DNA of 64,000 nt from Flaccisagitta enflata (lineage: Eukaryota > Chaetognatha > Sagittoidea > Aphragmophora): contig OZ231127.1 of assembly GCA_965153355.1 (NCBI GenBank), forward strand, positions 40,114,001 to 40,178,000, in the 5' to 3' direction. The notes beneath the pieces were generated by a model. That model was not told the origin of the DNA and ran no database searches. It was given only the letters and a program-made list of their open reading frames with translations. Position 1 is the stretch's first letter, and every line of letters begins with the position of its first letter. Made by a program: the position numbers and the translations under genes. Positions 18,370 to 26,502 of the stretch are shown here, in pieces.

Positions 18370-20196
18370 GACTCCTTCCGTGCCCGCTCAGCCCGTGCTA
18401 TGTACGCCGTGGTCTTCATTGCGATGCTTCTAGGCTATTATATCTCTCCAACGAAGAGCTCGATCTTTCCTACGCAAGACATGATCCATCTTGGTTTTGG
18501 GATCAACTCACGCACCTCGTCCTTCTACATCTCGCCGAAGTGTCGAAGGAAATTTACGACATTTCACAAAGAATTATTGGCGCGCGGCACTGCCAACCTT
18601 CTTGACCTGCAGAAATGGGTCGGGAAATGCTGGGTCGGGAAATGCAACCATCTTGGACTGATCTTTCCGGCGTTTTCTTTGTTTACGTACGAGTGCCGTC
18701 GCTTTATGGCAACCCTAGGTGTAGAGCGTGTAGCTTTGCCTCAAGTTGTGAAGGATGAGATAGCTTTTTGGTCCTTTGTAGCTATGCAGACTGAGCCCGT
18801 GGCGTTTCGCAAGCAACAGCACGTTTCCGCTCGCCTTAGTACCGATGCTTCCGGTTTCGCATGGGGGGCCTCCGTGACTTTGCCGTCGGGCCCCGTCGAA
18901 CTTCGCGATTATTGGTCGTCGCCTCTCCTGTCCCATGACATTTGCGTGAAGGAGGCTTTGGCCGTCTTCTTTTGTCTTCAGGCTATAAAGCAGCATCTTT
19001 ATGGTCGTCGCGTTGATGTTTTCGTGGACAATGAGGGCCTTGTGCATGCTTGGCAAGGTCTCCGCTCTCGGTCCGCCGAGTTGGTCGAGGTCCTAAAGTC
19101 AATTTTCCTCTTTTGCGTGGACAATCGACTCTCCTTGAAACTGGTTTGGGTCTCGACCAAGGAGAATCCTGCCGATGCTCCGTCGCGAGCCCTCGATCGA
19201 GCCGATTCTATGCTTTCGGTTCGCCTGCGGCTGCGCCTTTGGCGCCGCTTCGGGCCCTTCTCTTTCGACCTGATGGCCCTTCCTTCGAACGTGTTTCGCG
19301 ATCCGGAGGGCCGTCCTCTGCCTTTCTTTTCTCGTTTTCCGCTTCCTTCTTCGAGGGGCGCGAATTTGTTCGTGCAATCGACTCCAGCTGGTCGTTTGTA
19401 CGTCTTTCCGCCCTTCTGCGTCATCGTCCCCGTTATCCGTCTTCTGATGGAATGGGGGGCAGCTGACGTAGTGATTGTCCTCCCAGTTTCGGACAGTCGG
19501 CCAGCGTCTTGGCTCCATCTCCTTCGTCCTTTCATTCAGGAAGAGCTGATTCTGTCGGCTCCGGGCGAGATTGGCGCGTTGAGGTACCCTTCATCGAAGG
19601 GTTTTCAGGATGCTCTCCTGCCGGTCCCTTTCGGTTTGACAGCCTTTCGCTGCTCTTTCCCTCCGGTTCCGGCTCCTGTTCCTCCGCCGCCTGCTCCGCC
19701 TGTCCGCGTCCTGTTCGTGGGCGACTCCGTCGTCCGCGCCATTTCTTCTCTCGTTTGGCCCTCGCCTTTACGGGTCTGGGTCTACGCCGTTTCGGGCGCC
19801 CCGCTCCGTCGTGTCGTGGAGCGCGCCATCTCTCTCGCCGGCAAAATTTCGTGTGACATCGTTGTCGTCCATGGTGGCGTGAATGACGCCTCGAAGGCTG
19901 GAGAGCGCTTCGAGGACGACTTTCGCGGTGCCTGCTCGCACGCTTCGCGCGTTTTGCCCGCCTTCTTTCCGCAGCGCCGCGTTTTTGTTTCGACCGCGTG
20001 CGTCTCGCGTTCCGCCGTTCTGAACGATCGCATCCTTGTCGTGAATCGTTTGCTTCGCGAGGTTTCCGCCGCCGCGTCCTGGACCGTTGTCTCGAATGAC
20101 AACATTCGCTCTTCTGACCTCGTTGATGACGTGCATCTGAACGCCGCGGGCACGGCTAGGCTGTTCCAGAATATTGTCAATGCTTTAAATGCCTAA
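18370..20196 (+). CDS. pol: YR retroposon RT thumb, RNase H and SGNH hydrolase
   Basis: Open from 18370 (first ATG 18400) to 20196. Counting from 18400: RT tail with GYYISPTKSSIFP; RNase H at about 140-270 with the acidic residues in STDASGFAWGA, VKEALAVFFCL, VFVDNEG and ENPADAPSR; a domain common in DIRS-order elements with YVFPPF and VIVLP (about 280-420); then an SGNH/GDSL-type hydrolase at about 434-598. The hydrolase has GDS (FVGDSVVRA), GGVND and DDVHLN in the right order, giving Ser, Asn and Asp-His, so the catalytic set looks intact. Ngaro elements are known to carry such a hydrolase; its role is unknown. A third 15-bp duplication (18616-18645) repeats WVGKC. Confidence 0.85.
   Translation, partial: DSFRARSARAMYAVVFIAMLLGYYISPTKSSIFPTQDMIHLGFGINSRTSSFYISPKCRRKFTTFHKELLARGTANLLDLQKWVGKCWVGKCNHLGLIFPAFSLFTYECRRFMATLGVERVALPQVVKDEIAFWSFVAMQTEPVAFRKQQHVSARLSTDASGFAWGASVTLPSGPVELRDYWSSPLLSHDICVKEALAVFFCLQAIKQHLYGRRVDVFVDNEGLVHAWQGLRSRSAELVEVLKSIFLFCVDNRLSLKLVWVSTKENPADAPSRALDRADSMLSVRLRLRLWRRFGPFSFDLMALPSNVFRDPEGRPLPFFSRFPLPSSRGANLFVQSTPAGRLYVFPPFCVIVPVIRLLMEWGAADVVIVLPVSDSRPASWLHLLRPFIQEELILSAPGEIGALRYPSSKGFQDALLPVPFGLTAFRCSFPPVPAPVPPPPAPPVRVLFVGDSVVRAISSLVWPSPLRVWVYAVSGAPLRRVVERAISLAGKISCDIVVVHGGVNDASKAGERFEDDFRGACSHASRVLPAFFPQRRVFVSTACVSRSAVLNDRILVVNRLLREVSAAASWTVVSNDNIRSSDLVDDVHLNAAGTARLFQNIVNALNA
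18616..18645 (+). repeat. 15-bp tandem duplication 3 in pol
   Basis: TGGGTCGGGAAATGC twice, perfect, in frame. Confidence 0.95.
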
Positions 20197-20353
20197 TTTG
20201 CTTGCAATGCTTCCGCGTGGCTTTAGCCTTGTCACTGACTGATTTTCTACAATGTTTCTTTGTTTTCAGATAAGTAAAATGAGCAGCTGAGGCCTTTGTT
20301 TGTTTTTGTTTCTCCTGCCTTTTCTCTCTGACTCTTGTCTCTTGTTCTTCCAG

Positions 20354-21544
20354 CGCGCCTCCTTCGATTTGCGTCGCGCGGAGCTGAGTGAATACGTCCA
20401 CAAAATGTCTTACGCCTTGCACAAGAAAAGTTTGCGTACAGATTTTGATTCCTTTCTGACTGAACATTCCTCTCTACCTCCTCCTCTCACGACCGCATCT
20501 TCCTTTGCGGAGGCGACTCCAAGTGACGTCCTCCGGTTCCTGCACCAGCGCGGTAAGCGTGGTCGCACTCAAGTGCATAAGCCTGAGTGCGAGCACATGG
20601 GCGCCTCTGGCCTGTATGACTGTGGTTGTCCTCGGCATTTGGCTTTTGGGACGATTGACAGCTATATTGGTCAATTGCGCGCAGAGTTCAACGCTGCCGG
20701 TCGTCTTGGTCGGCTGAATCCATGCGATTCCTCCGATGTCAAGGATTGGTTGCGTGCAAATAAGCTTGAGCAGCAACGTCATCGCGTGCCTATCAAGCAG
20801 GCAAAGCCGACTTTCTCGACTCATCTTCGGCTTCTCATAAAGGAGATTATGCTCCAGCTGGCAAATCTTCCCGCTGATGAGCCCCTTTTCCCAAGGAGGT
20901 ATCCTCTCCTTCGGGATTGGGTGTTCTTCCTTGTCCAGTGGTTCTCGGGGGATTGGGCGGGTGATCTCGGCCGCTCTTTCGGGAAGGAAGTGGTTCGGCT
21001 GGAGGATGGTTCCCTCCTTTTCAATCACACGGTGGGGAAGACTATTCGGTCTGCGGACGGGGATCTTCTTGTGGTTCCCCCCGTACCCGACGAGCCTTCT
21101 CTGTGCCCGGTGGCCGCCTTCGATCGTTTCGTCGCCGCGTGTTCCGCCGCTGGACTCGACCTTCGTTCCGGCTACCTATTTCGGCCGCTTTGTCCTCGCG
21201 GTACCTCCGTCCGGAATGTGCCGTTCTCGTCGAATGCCACCACGAAACGCCTTCGTCTCTACCTGCCCGACCTAGACCTCACCGCTCACGGTTCTCGCGC
21301 CGGCTGCGCCGTAACTTTATTGATGCTTGGTGCCACCCCAGAGTCTGTTAAAGAGCATTGTCGCTGGGCGACGGATAAAGTTTTTAAACATTACACACAG
21401 CACGACCGTGTCCGCCGCCTCGATGAGTCAGCGCGCGTCTTGCAGTCTGCTGTGCGCATGTCCGACGGCGTGTCTGAGGCTGATTCAGCCGCTCATCTGT
21501 ATACATTGCTCAACGAATGTAATCAATCTCCTGCCATCATCTAG
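20354..21544 (+). CDS. Tyrosine recombinase with ALOG-type zinc DNA-binding domain
   Basis: The frame begins at an acceptor (GTTCTTCCAG|CGCGCC); the first ATG is 20405. The N-terminal part is a helical domain interrupted by a zinc ribbon: VHKPECEH ... CGCPRH, flanked by RFLHQRGKRGRTQ and LAFGTIDSYIGQLRAEFN, then a Lys/Arg-rich tail. This matches, in order, the plant ALOG domain (LSH1/OsG1), which Iyer and Aravind derived from DIRS1-type retroposon recombinases. The C-terminal part is the YR catalytic domain with GDLGRSF (first Arg), AHGSRAG (His-x-x-Arg), EHCRW (His/Trp) and HYTQ (nucleophile Tyr). All four motifs are present, so this frame looks intact. It would perform integration of the circular cDNA. 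Some 110 residues separate the zinc ribbon from the catalytic core. Confidence 0.9.
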   Translation, partial: RASFDLRRAELSEYVHKMSYALHKKSLRTDFDSFLTEHSSLPPPLTTASSFAEATPSDVLRFLHQRGKRGRTQVHKPECEHMGASGLYDCGCPRHLAFGTIDSYIGQLRAEFNAAGRLGRLNPCDSSDVKDWLRANKLEQQRHRVPIKQAKPTFSTHLRLLIKEIMLQLANLPADEPLFPRRYPLLRDWVFFLVQWFSGDWAGDLGRSFGKEVVRLEDGSLLFNHTVGKTIRSADGDLLVVPPVPDEPSLCPVAAFDRFVAACSAAGLDLRSGYLFRPLCPRGTSVRNVPFSSNATTKRLRLYLPDLDLTAHGSRAGCAVTLLMLGATPESVKEHCRWATDKVFKHYTQHDRVRRLDESARVLQSAVRMSDGVSEADSAAHLYTLLNECNQSPAII

Positions 21545-21693
21545 TCTTACGCCTTCCTCTTTCTCTTTGGCCCTTGTTTTTATCGCTTTGTCGGCCTCTT
21601 TTGCTTCTCAGTAATGGGTTTAGTTATGGGAATTGTGGAATAGAGACTGTAAATATCCTGGAGGGACGAAGGTCCTTGGCTGCGTTGGGCGTC

Positions 21694-21794
21694 GCGGGTC
21701 GTCGTGATCTACTGACCCGACACTCAACATAACATAATAGGTAATCTCGACATTGTGATGTGAATTGAATATAATGAGGATACGAATAAAATAC
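21694..21794 (+). repeat. Split direct repeat B1
   Basis: 101 bp from GCGGGTCGTCGTGATCTACT to AATAAAATAC. It differs from B2 at one base in the part I compared. It is contiguous with A2 through the shared ATAC. Confidence 0.9.
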
Positions 21795-21837
21795 TATTCA
21801 CACTTCAATTTCAGATTTCCGTAAGTGCCCATTTTAC
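21791..21837 (+). repeat. Split direct repeat A2
   Basis: Second copy of A1. The B1-A2 junction reads AATAAAATACTATTCACAC, the join expected in the circular intermediate. Confidence 0.9.
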
Positions 21838-22096
21838 GTGCGCAAGGCAGCACGTAATAGGTGAAGAAGTAGGTGTACGCATTAATATAGGCAGTATTTA
21901 TATTAATCTGTAATGAGGTGATAGATCTTCACTCTTCTGCCTTTAGCCTTTGTTGATCGCTTTCCCTTTCTCTCTCTCTCCTTTACATATCTCGCGATCA
22001 CGCTGGGGCTTCTTTCTGCCGCAAATGTCAAATTTCAATCGCCCACCACCAACCCCGTGCGCCTCCGCTGTCGTCGTTTTCCATTCTGCGGGGCGT

Positions 22097-22197
22097 GCGG
22101 GTCGTCGTGATCTACTGACCCGACACTCAACATAACATAATAGGTAATCTCGACATTGTGATGTGAATTGAATGTAATGAGGATACGAATAAAATAC
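22097..22197 (+). repeat. Split direct repeat B2 (right end)
   Basis: Second copy of B1. It ends AATAAAATAC and is followed at once by the resumed LTR (GTCCATCAAT). Confidence 0.9.
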
Positions 22198-22198
22198 T

Positions 22199-22441
22199 GT
22201 CCATCAATTCTCAACCGGAAGTCAGCACTTTCGGCGCGCGCGCGCGTTCCTCCTCTTCCTCCGTCAATCAAAGATTCTCTCTCCTTTTCCTCGATTTCCT
22301 CCACTCGATTGCCTAATGGACGCCATCTTGGATCTTCGACGGCGAGAGATCCTCTCCTCTCCTTCGGGATCCGCGGAGTCGAATGCGTCCAATTGAAGGC
22401 TTCTTGACCTGAATATGGTGGGGAATGTGCAGAATGTCACA
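22199..22441 (-). repeat. BEL left (3') LTR, inner part
   Basis: Matches 33907-34149 from GTCCATCAAT to GAATGTCACA. On the minus strand the LTR therefore begins TGTGACATTC. Confidence 0.85.
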
Positions 22442-22456
22442 GTCCCCCCATTTGAA
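22442..22456 (-). promoter_or_regulatory. Polypurine tract of the BEL element
   Basis: On the minus strand CAAATGGGGGGAC directly precedes the LTR start TGTGAC. This is the plus-strand priming signal expected just upstream of a 3' LTR, and it fixes the element's orientation. Confidence 0.65.
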
Positions 22457-23273
22457 ATATTTGCCAAAAAAATTTCAAATCTCGTATCTAACTAGTTTCT
22501 TGTCAGGGAATACCGTTCTTTTTAAAAATCTACAAGCTATGACAAACATCCGGGGCTCATCTCAAAAACAAAAATTTAAAATATTACAAAGACACTATTA
22601 TAAATATGTGGATCTCGCGCGGAAGAGACGGTTTAGAAAATGGATTTTTGGAGCCAAAACACCTACCACCGCCGATCGTCCGGGCTATCGCTACGGTCTG
22701 GTTATGAAATGCTCCTCTTGCTCCATTCTGCATCCCGTCTTCATGCTAAAAGGGAAAAATATACGGAACTAGATCCACGGGAATGATGGACTGAAATAAA
22801 TAATTAGACTATACACTAAGTGGCCTATACTAACGTATACACTATACTATTCTACGTACCAACGCCTCGTAAGAATTGTCCACCACTCCAGCATGTGCGT
22901 CTCTGAAAAGGCAAGCGGGAGGGGAATTCCCCCATGCCCGGAAAGGGCATGGAGAAATGGGTTTGGAGAGTTAGAACTGATCCTCATTTCTCAAATTATA
23001 CACTTAATATTCTAATTTGGTACAATTGATTCATGAGCAATTCAAATCCCCCCTACCCCTCGACACTTACGCGGGAGAGTCGCAGGGGGGTCCCCGGTGG
23101 GACCCCCTCCCCCGACCGCCCTCTAGAGAAGCGAGGACGGCCGGCCTGTCCGTCACCGGAAGCATCTCGAGTCGCCATTGGATGATCAACAGCGTCTTCG
23201 CGTGCGTGGGCGTCGGTGCAATCTGTTGCGATTAGTGGGAAGGCGATGGCCGGGATCATGGCGACGAGACCCT
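22457..23273 (-). other. Non-coding 3' region of the BEL element
   Basis: About 800 bp between the polypurine tract and the long minus-strand frame. The plus-strand frame at 22545-22772 is weak and unrecognised. Confidence 0.4.
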
Positions 23274-25376
23274 CTACTTCGGGCCTTTACCCCTGCCGCC
23301 CTTTCCTCCACAATAGGATGGCGCGTTGTCTTTCCTACTATGGCGTGGAGGGGGGTTTCTGCCAGAAGGTGGCGCTTGGTTGCTCGGCGGCGCGAAGTGG
23401 CGTTGAGTGCCGGAAGTCGACGGCCTTTGTCCGTCCGGCTGGGCTGCGGCCTCAGCGCGGACGCGGTCGGCTTCCTTCTGCGCGTCGGATAGCAGTTGGA
23501 CCATCTGAGCAACCTTTGCGTCATGCTCACCGACAACTTTCATTTTAAAATTGTATTGTTCGATGAGCTTCCTCGCCAATCTGGCTCTATCCGCGGCGTG
23601 ATTGGCAGCGTGGATCGCGCGGTCCATCGGAGATGAGTTGGGATAGAAGGCCGCCGGAGGAATGAGGTGTTGGCCTTTTTGAATGTCCTTTGGCCGAGGA
23701 TGATTTGGCAGCTTGATGGCGACGGCCAACATTGCTTCGGTCAAAAGGTCTTCTGGCGATTGGGGAAGGCGAGGTGAAGGAGAGGAAATGGATGCTGTCG
23801 ACGTTGACGACCTGTTGGACGTCGACGCATCGCCAGATTTCCTTTTTGGACGACAGTTTCTTTTCTTCTTGTTGGCGTTTTGCTCCTCTTGTCGCTGTTG
23901 GTTGTCGTTGACAGGAGGAGGAGGAGGAGGAGGGGGCAGATTTGACTCTGCCCCCGCAAGCGATCCCCCTGCGTTGTTCGTTGTCGTCGTCGTTGATGTT
24001 GGGCCACGGATAGGTGAAATGGCGCGTGGCTGCTGGCGTTGAGGAGGAGGAGGAAGGGGAACAGGACCATGACCATGTGGTAATCTTGCGGGACCATCCA
24101 TCACCGTTGACGATAACGATGCGGATGCATCCGGCGGTCCACCCCTGCTCACCCGACGTCTCTTCTCACTCACTTCGATGTGGAGATTGTTACCGCCAGC
24201 GCTGGCTCGTCGATCGTCTCTCGGATGATGTTGTGGAGGATCCTGCGTCACGGGCGTCTGACGCTGATCGCTGCCACTTCCGGTCGAACGCGTAGCCTCC
24301 GCGATCCGACGAGCAGCTCCTTCACGTCGTCTTTTTCTCTGATTTGAGGCTTTACCACGGGAAATATCTCTCAAAGTCCCGTTTCCAATGTCCGCCGTTG
24401 CTCCAATCGTCCTGATGGTGATGATTTTGGACAATTGAAGCGTCTCGCGAGTTTCAACCGTCGCAATCTCTCCTTCCTCTTCGACTAAGTCGTCTCTGAT
24501 GATTTGCGTAGGAACATATGCTCTTCGCTCGGCTTGTGGATGAAGAGCATCTCTCTCCGCACGTAAGCGACGCTGCTTGTCGTGGTAAATCGCAGTGTGC
24601 TTCCGGTCGATGAGAGCGTCGACTTGGGCGTTGTAGATCTTCACCAATTCGACTGCTTGTTCCTGCGAGATGGAGGACAGGTCACGGATGTACGGCGGGA
24701 TCACCAGCGTCGCGTCGGGTGATGCTTGAAACGGCGCCGGTACGGTCGAGTCTGCGGCCGGCGTTACTTGTAACGTCGACGACTCCACGACCGCCTGCGA
24801 CGCCTGCGGCGGCGGCGGCAGAATTGGAGGAGCAGGAGGAGGAGCAGTAAGTACCCCTTGGGGGCCTGTAAGGGCGGGTTGAGCAACCTCCCCGGGAGGA
24901 AGTCCCTCTCCCCTTCCGTCGAGTTCGTGAGTGTCCATATCATCATCCTCACTGTCATCCTGAGTCTCGTAGTCGTCATCGTCATCGTTGTCGTCATCGT
25001 CAAAGTCTAAGTTGTTAGGGTCATTTAAATCTTGTCGCTCTACTTCTCCTACTCCGCGTGGAGGCAGGGGGGCGTCCGTGGTTGGATCCGACGTCGAATC
25101 CCCCATGAGCGCCTCCACTCCCAAGACCGCCGTATCGAAGCTTTCATTGACAGCTCGATTTCTTCTTGCCTTTCTTGCCGCCCGGAGCGCATCGTTAGCT
25201 TGACGAAGCGCTTCACCGGCGGCGCGCTTGTTGGCGAAGGCGTTGGCATCGAACGCGTTGAGGGCCCGAGCAGGAATAGGGTCCGTAACGCCCCACGCGC
25301 CGGAAGACGAGTCGTTGAAGAGATGGCTGACCCTGTCGATGACGTCATCAGCTCCTCCAACAACGGACTGCTGCAA
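23274..25376 (-). CDS. Large disordered gag-like protein in the BEL interior (unrecognised)
   Basis: A 700-residue open frame. It has an Ala/Arg-rich helical N terminus (KRAAGEALRQANDALRAAR), a run of Asp (FDDDDNDDDDDYETQDD), Pro-rich and Gln-rich linkers, basic stretches (NANKKKRNCRPKRKSG), a helical segment near the end (MDRAIHAANHAADRARLARK) and a Gly/Lys C terminus. I recognise no enzyme or zinc knuckle. It lies 3' of the truncated pol, on the same strand, and is in the same frame as 25398-25631 but separated by a single TGA at 25398-25400. It could be an accessory ORF or the gag of a second, partial element. Confidence 0.6.
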   Translation of the reverse strand: MQQSVVGGADDVIDRVSHLFNDSSSGAWGVTDPIPARALNAFDANAFANKRAAGEALRQANDALRAARKARRNRAVNESFDTAVLGVEALMGDSTSDPTTDAPLPPRGVGEVERQDLNDPNNLDFDDDDNDDDDDYETQDDSEDDDMDTHELDGRGEGLPPGEVAQPALTGPQGVLTAPPPAPPILPPPPQASQAVVESSTLQVTPAADSTVPAPFQASPDATLVIPPYIRDLSSISQEQAVELVKIYNAQVDALIDRKHTAIYHDKQRRLRAERDALHPQAERRAYVPTQIIRDDLVEEEGEIATVETRETLQLSKIITIRTIGATADIGNGTLRDISRGKASNQRKRRREGAARRIAEATRSTGSGSDQRQTPVTQDPPQHHPRDDRRASAGGNNLHIEVSEKRRRVSRGGPPDASASLSSTVMDGPARLPHGHGPVPLPPPPQRQQPRAISPIRGPTSTTTTTNNAGGSLAGAESNLPPPPPPPPVNDNQQRQEEQNANKKKRNCRPKRKSGDASTSNRSSTSTASISSPSPRLPQSPEDLLTEAMLAVAIKLPNHPRPKDIQKGQHLIPPAAFYPNSSPMDRAIHAANHAADRARLARKLIEQYNFKMKVVGEHDAKVAQMVQLLSDAQKEADRVRAEAAAQPDGQRPSTSGTQRHFAPPSNQAPPSGRNPPPRHSRKDNAPSYCGGKGGRGKGPK

Positions 25377-25397
25377 CCCGCAAAGCCTACGTTGTTC

Positions 25398-25631
25398 TCA
25401 AAGAGACACGGCCCTGGACTCCTGCTCCTGTCTCCTCCTCTTCATCTCCGGGTCATTCTTCTCTTCCTCCACTTTCCTCTTCTCCTCTTCCACCCTCGCC
25501 TGCTCTTCCTCCATCCTCCTTGTCTCCTCCTCATGGCTCCTCACCAACTTGTCCTGGGCATGCGCCATTCGCTGCCTCCTCGCTTCGCGGATCTCGTCCG
25601 GTGTGCCATTCTGGTTGTTCTGCTGCGACAT
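25398..25631 (-). CDS. Coiled-coil ORF upstream of and in frame with the 700-residue ORF
   Basis: 77 residues, starting MSQQNNQNG. It is almost entirely a Glu/Arg/Lys coiled coil (HEEETRRMEEEQARVEEEK). It ends at TGA, after which the frame stays open for 7 codons to the Met at 25376. A coiled coil near the start resembles the one in the BEL gag at 31741-32418, which argues for a gag-type role. Confidence 0.55.
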   Translation of the reverse strand: MSQQNNQNGTPDEIREARRQRMAHAQDKLVRSHEEETRRMEEEQARVEEEKRKVEEEKNDPEMKRRRQEQESRAVSL

Positions 25632-26091
25632 GATGGATCTTTCTGCAACAGTTATGCGACGATACCGACAAGGGGAAGCTTTTAGCGTAAGATAGAGTAA
25701 ACGCCTGTTTTTGGAGAAAATTCAGATTTCGAGGTGTAACAAACGGAAAAAGGAAGACATATTCATCAACAAAGAGGAAGGTCAATTGGATACGCAGACA
25801 AAGAAATAATGGACCTCTTCGATCAGCGCCTCAAATCACCCCCACACTCAAAGGTCAATGATATGGATAAAACAGAAGAAGAAAATGAACGAACGAATGC
25901 CTCTATATGGTCAATACAAGATTGAAATGGCATGGCAAGAATTAGAGTGTCAGTCAATCATGCGGACATTCTCAACTGATTAGGGCACCATGTGCCTCTT
26001 TCTCTCCCGTGCTCAAAGACATATCAGACATACCGACTGAGAAAAAGTAAACAAGACCAAAATATTCATGAGAGATAAAGAACCCTCATTT

Positions 26092-26502
26092 TCATGTATA
26101 GTCTTTACAAATAGAAACACTTGTGTCTCTCTCTGGTCCAGCACCATCTGGGGATGATGTGGCGTGAATGTTGTCTCTATCTGTTGGACTCGTCGAGGGA
26201 GCGTTGGGCGTGCGCTGGAGTGATTCTTTTGTCGGCGGATCAAGGGCCGATCGGGCGTGAATGAGTGCTTCTTTGAGTTGTGAGCACTCAAGACCTTTTT
26301 TTTCTGCTGCGTCTATGCAACGTGTCGCCTCCTCTGCCAAATCTGAGAGGACATCGCGTCTCCACGTCATGTCGTCTTGATCGCTTTCGGCCTGAGAGTC
26401 ATGAGCCTTTTGAGCAACTTCTTGGTATCTAGCAGCATCTCCGTATAGACTCCTTGTGAGACGCAGCATGTTTTTAGCATTTGTCTCTTTTTTTCGCGGC
26501 AT
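26092..26502 (-). CDS. Small helical ORF in the BEL interior (unrecognised)
   Basis: 136 residues, starting MPRKKETNAKNMLRLTRSLY. Helical Ala/Glu/Arg-rich segments are followed by a Pro/Ser/Thr tail. It has the general build of the first gag segment at 32897-33391 (short helices with TRSLYGDAARYQEVAQKAH), but I cannot show homology by eye. Confidence 0.45.
   Translation of the reverse strand: MPRKKETNAKNMLRLTRSLYGDAARYQEVAQKAHDSQAESDQDDMTWRRDVLSDLAEEATRCIDAAEKKGLECSQLKEALIHARSALDPPTKESLQRTPNAPSTSPTDRDNIHATSSPDGAGPERDTSVSICKDYT

Larger units (their letters stand above)
15203..22197 (+). mobile_element. Ngaro/DIRS-order tyrosine-recombinase retroposon (ALOG-YR class), nearly full length
   Basis: Order: A1 repeat, gag with CCHC knuckle and an intron, RT, RNase H, SGNH hydrolase, YR with ALOG-type N terminus, B1, A2, B2. 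Split direct repeats, a tyrosine recombinase instead of integrase, and an added hydrolase domain are features of Ngaro-like elements (established knowledge of the DIRS order). There is no target-site duplication; the intact LTR copy at 33.9 kb shows the empty site. RT is broken by one frameshift, so this copy is probably dead despite intact hydrolase and YR frames. Confidence 0.85.
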
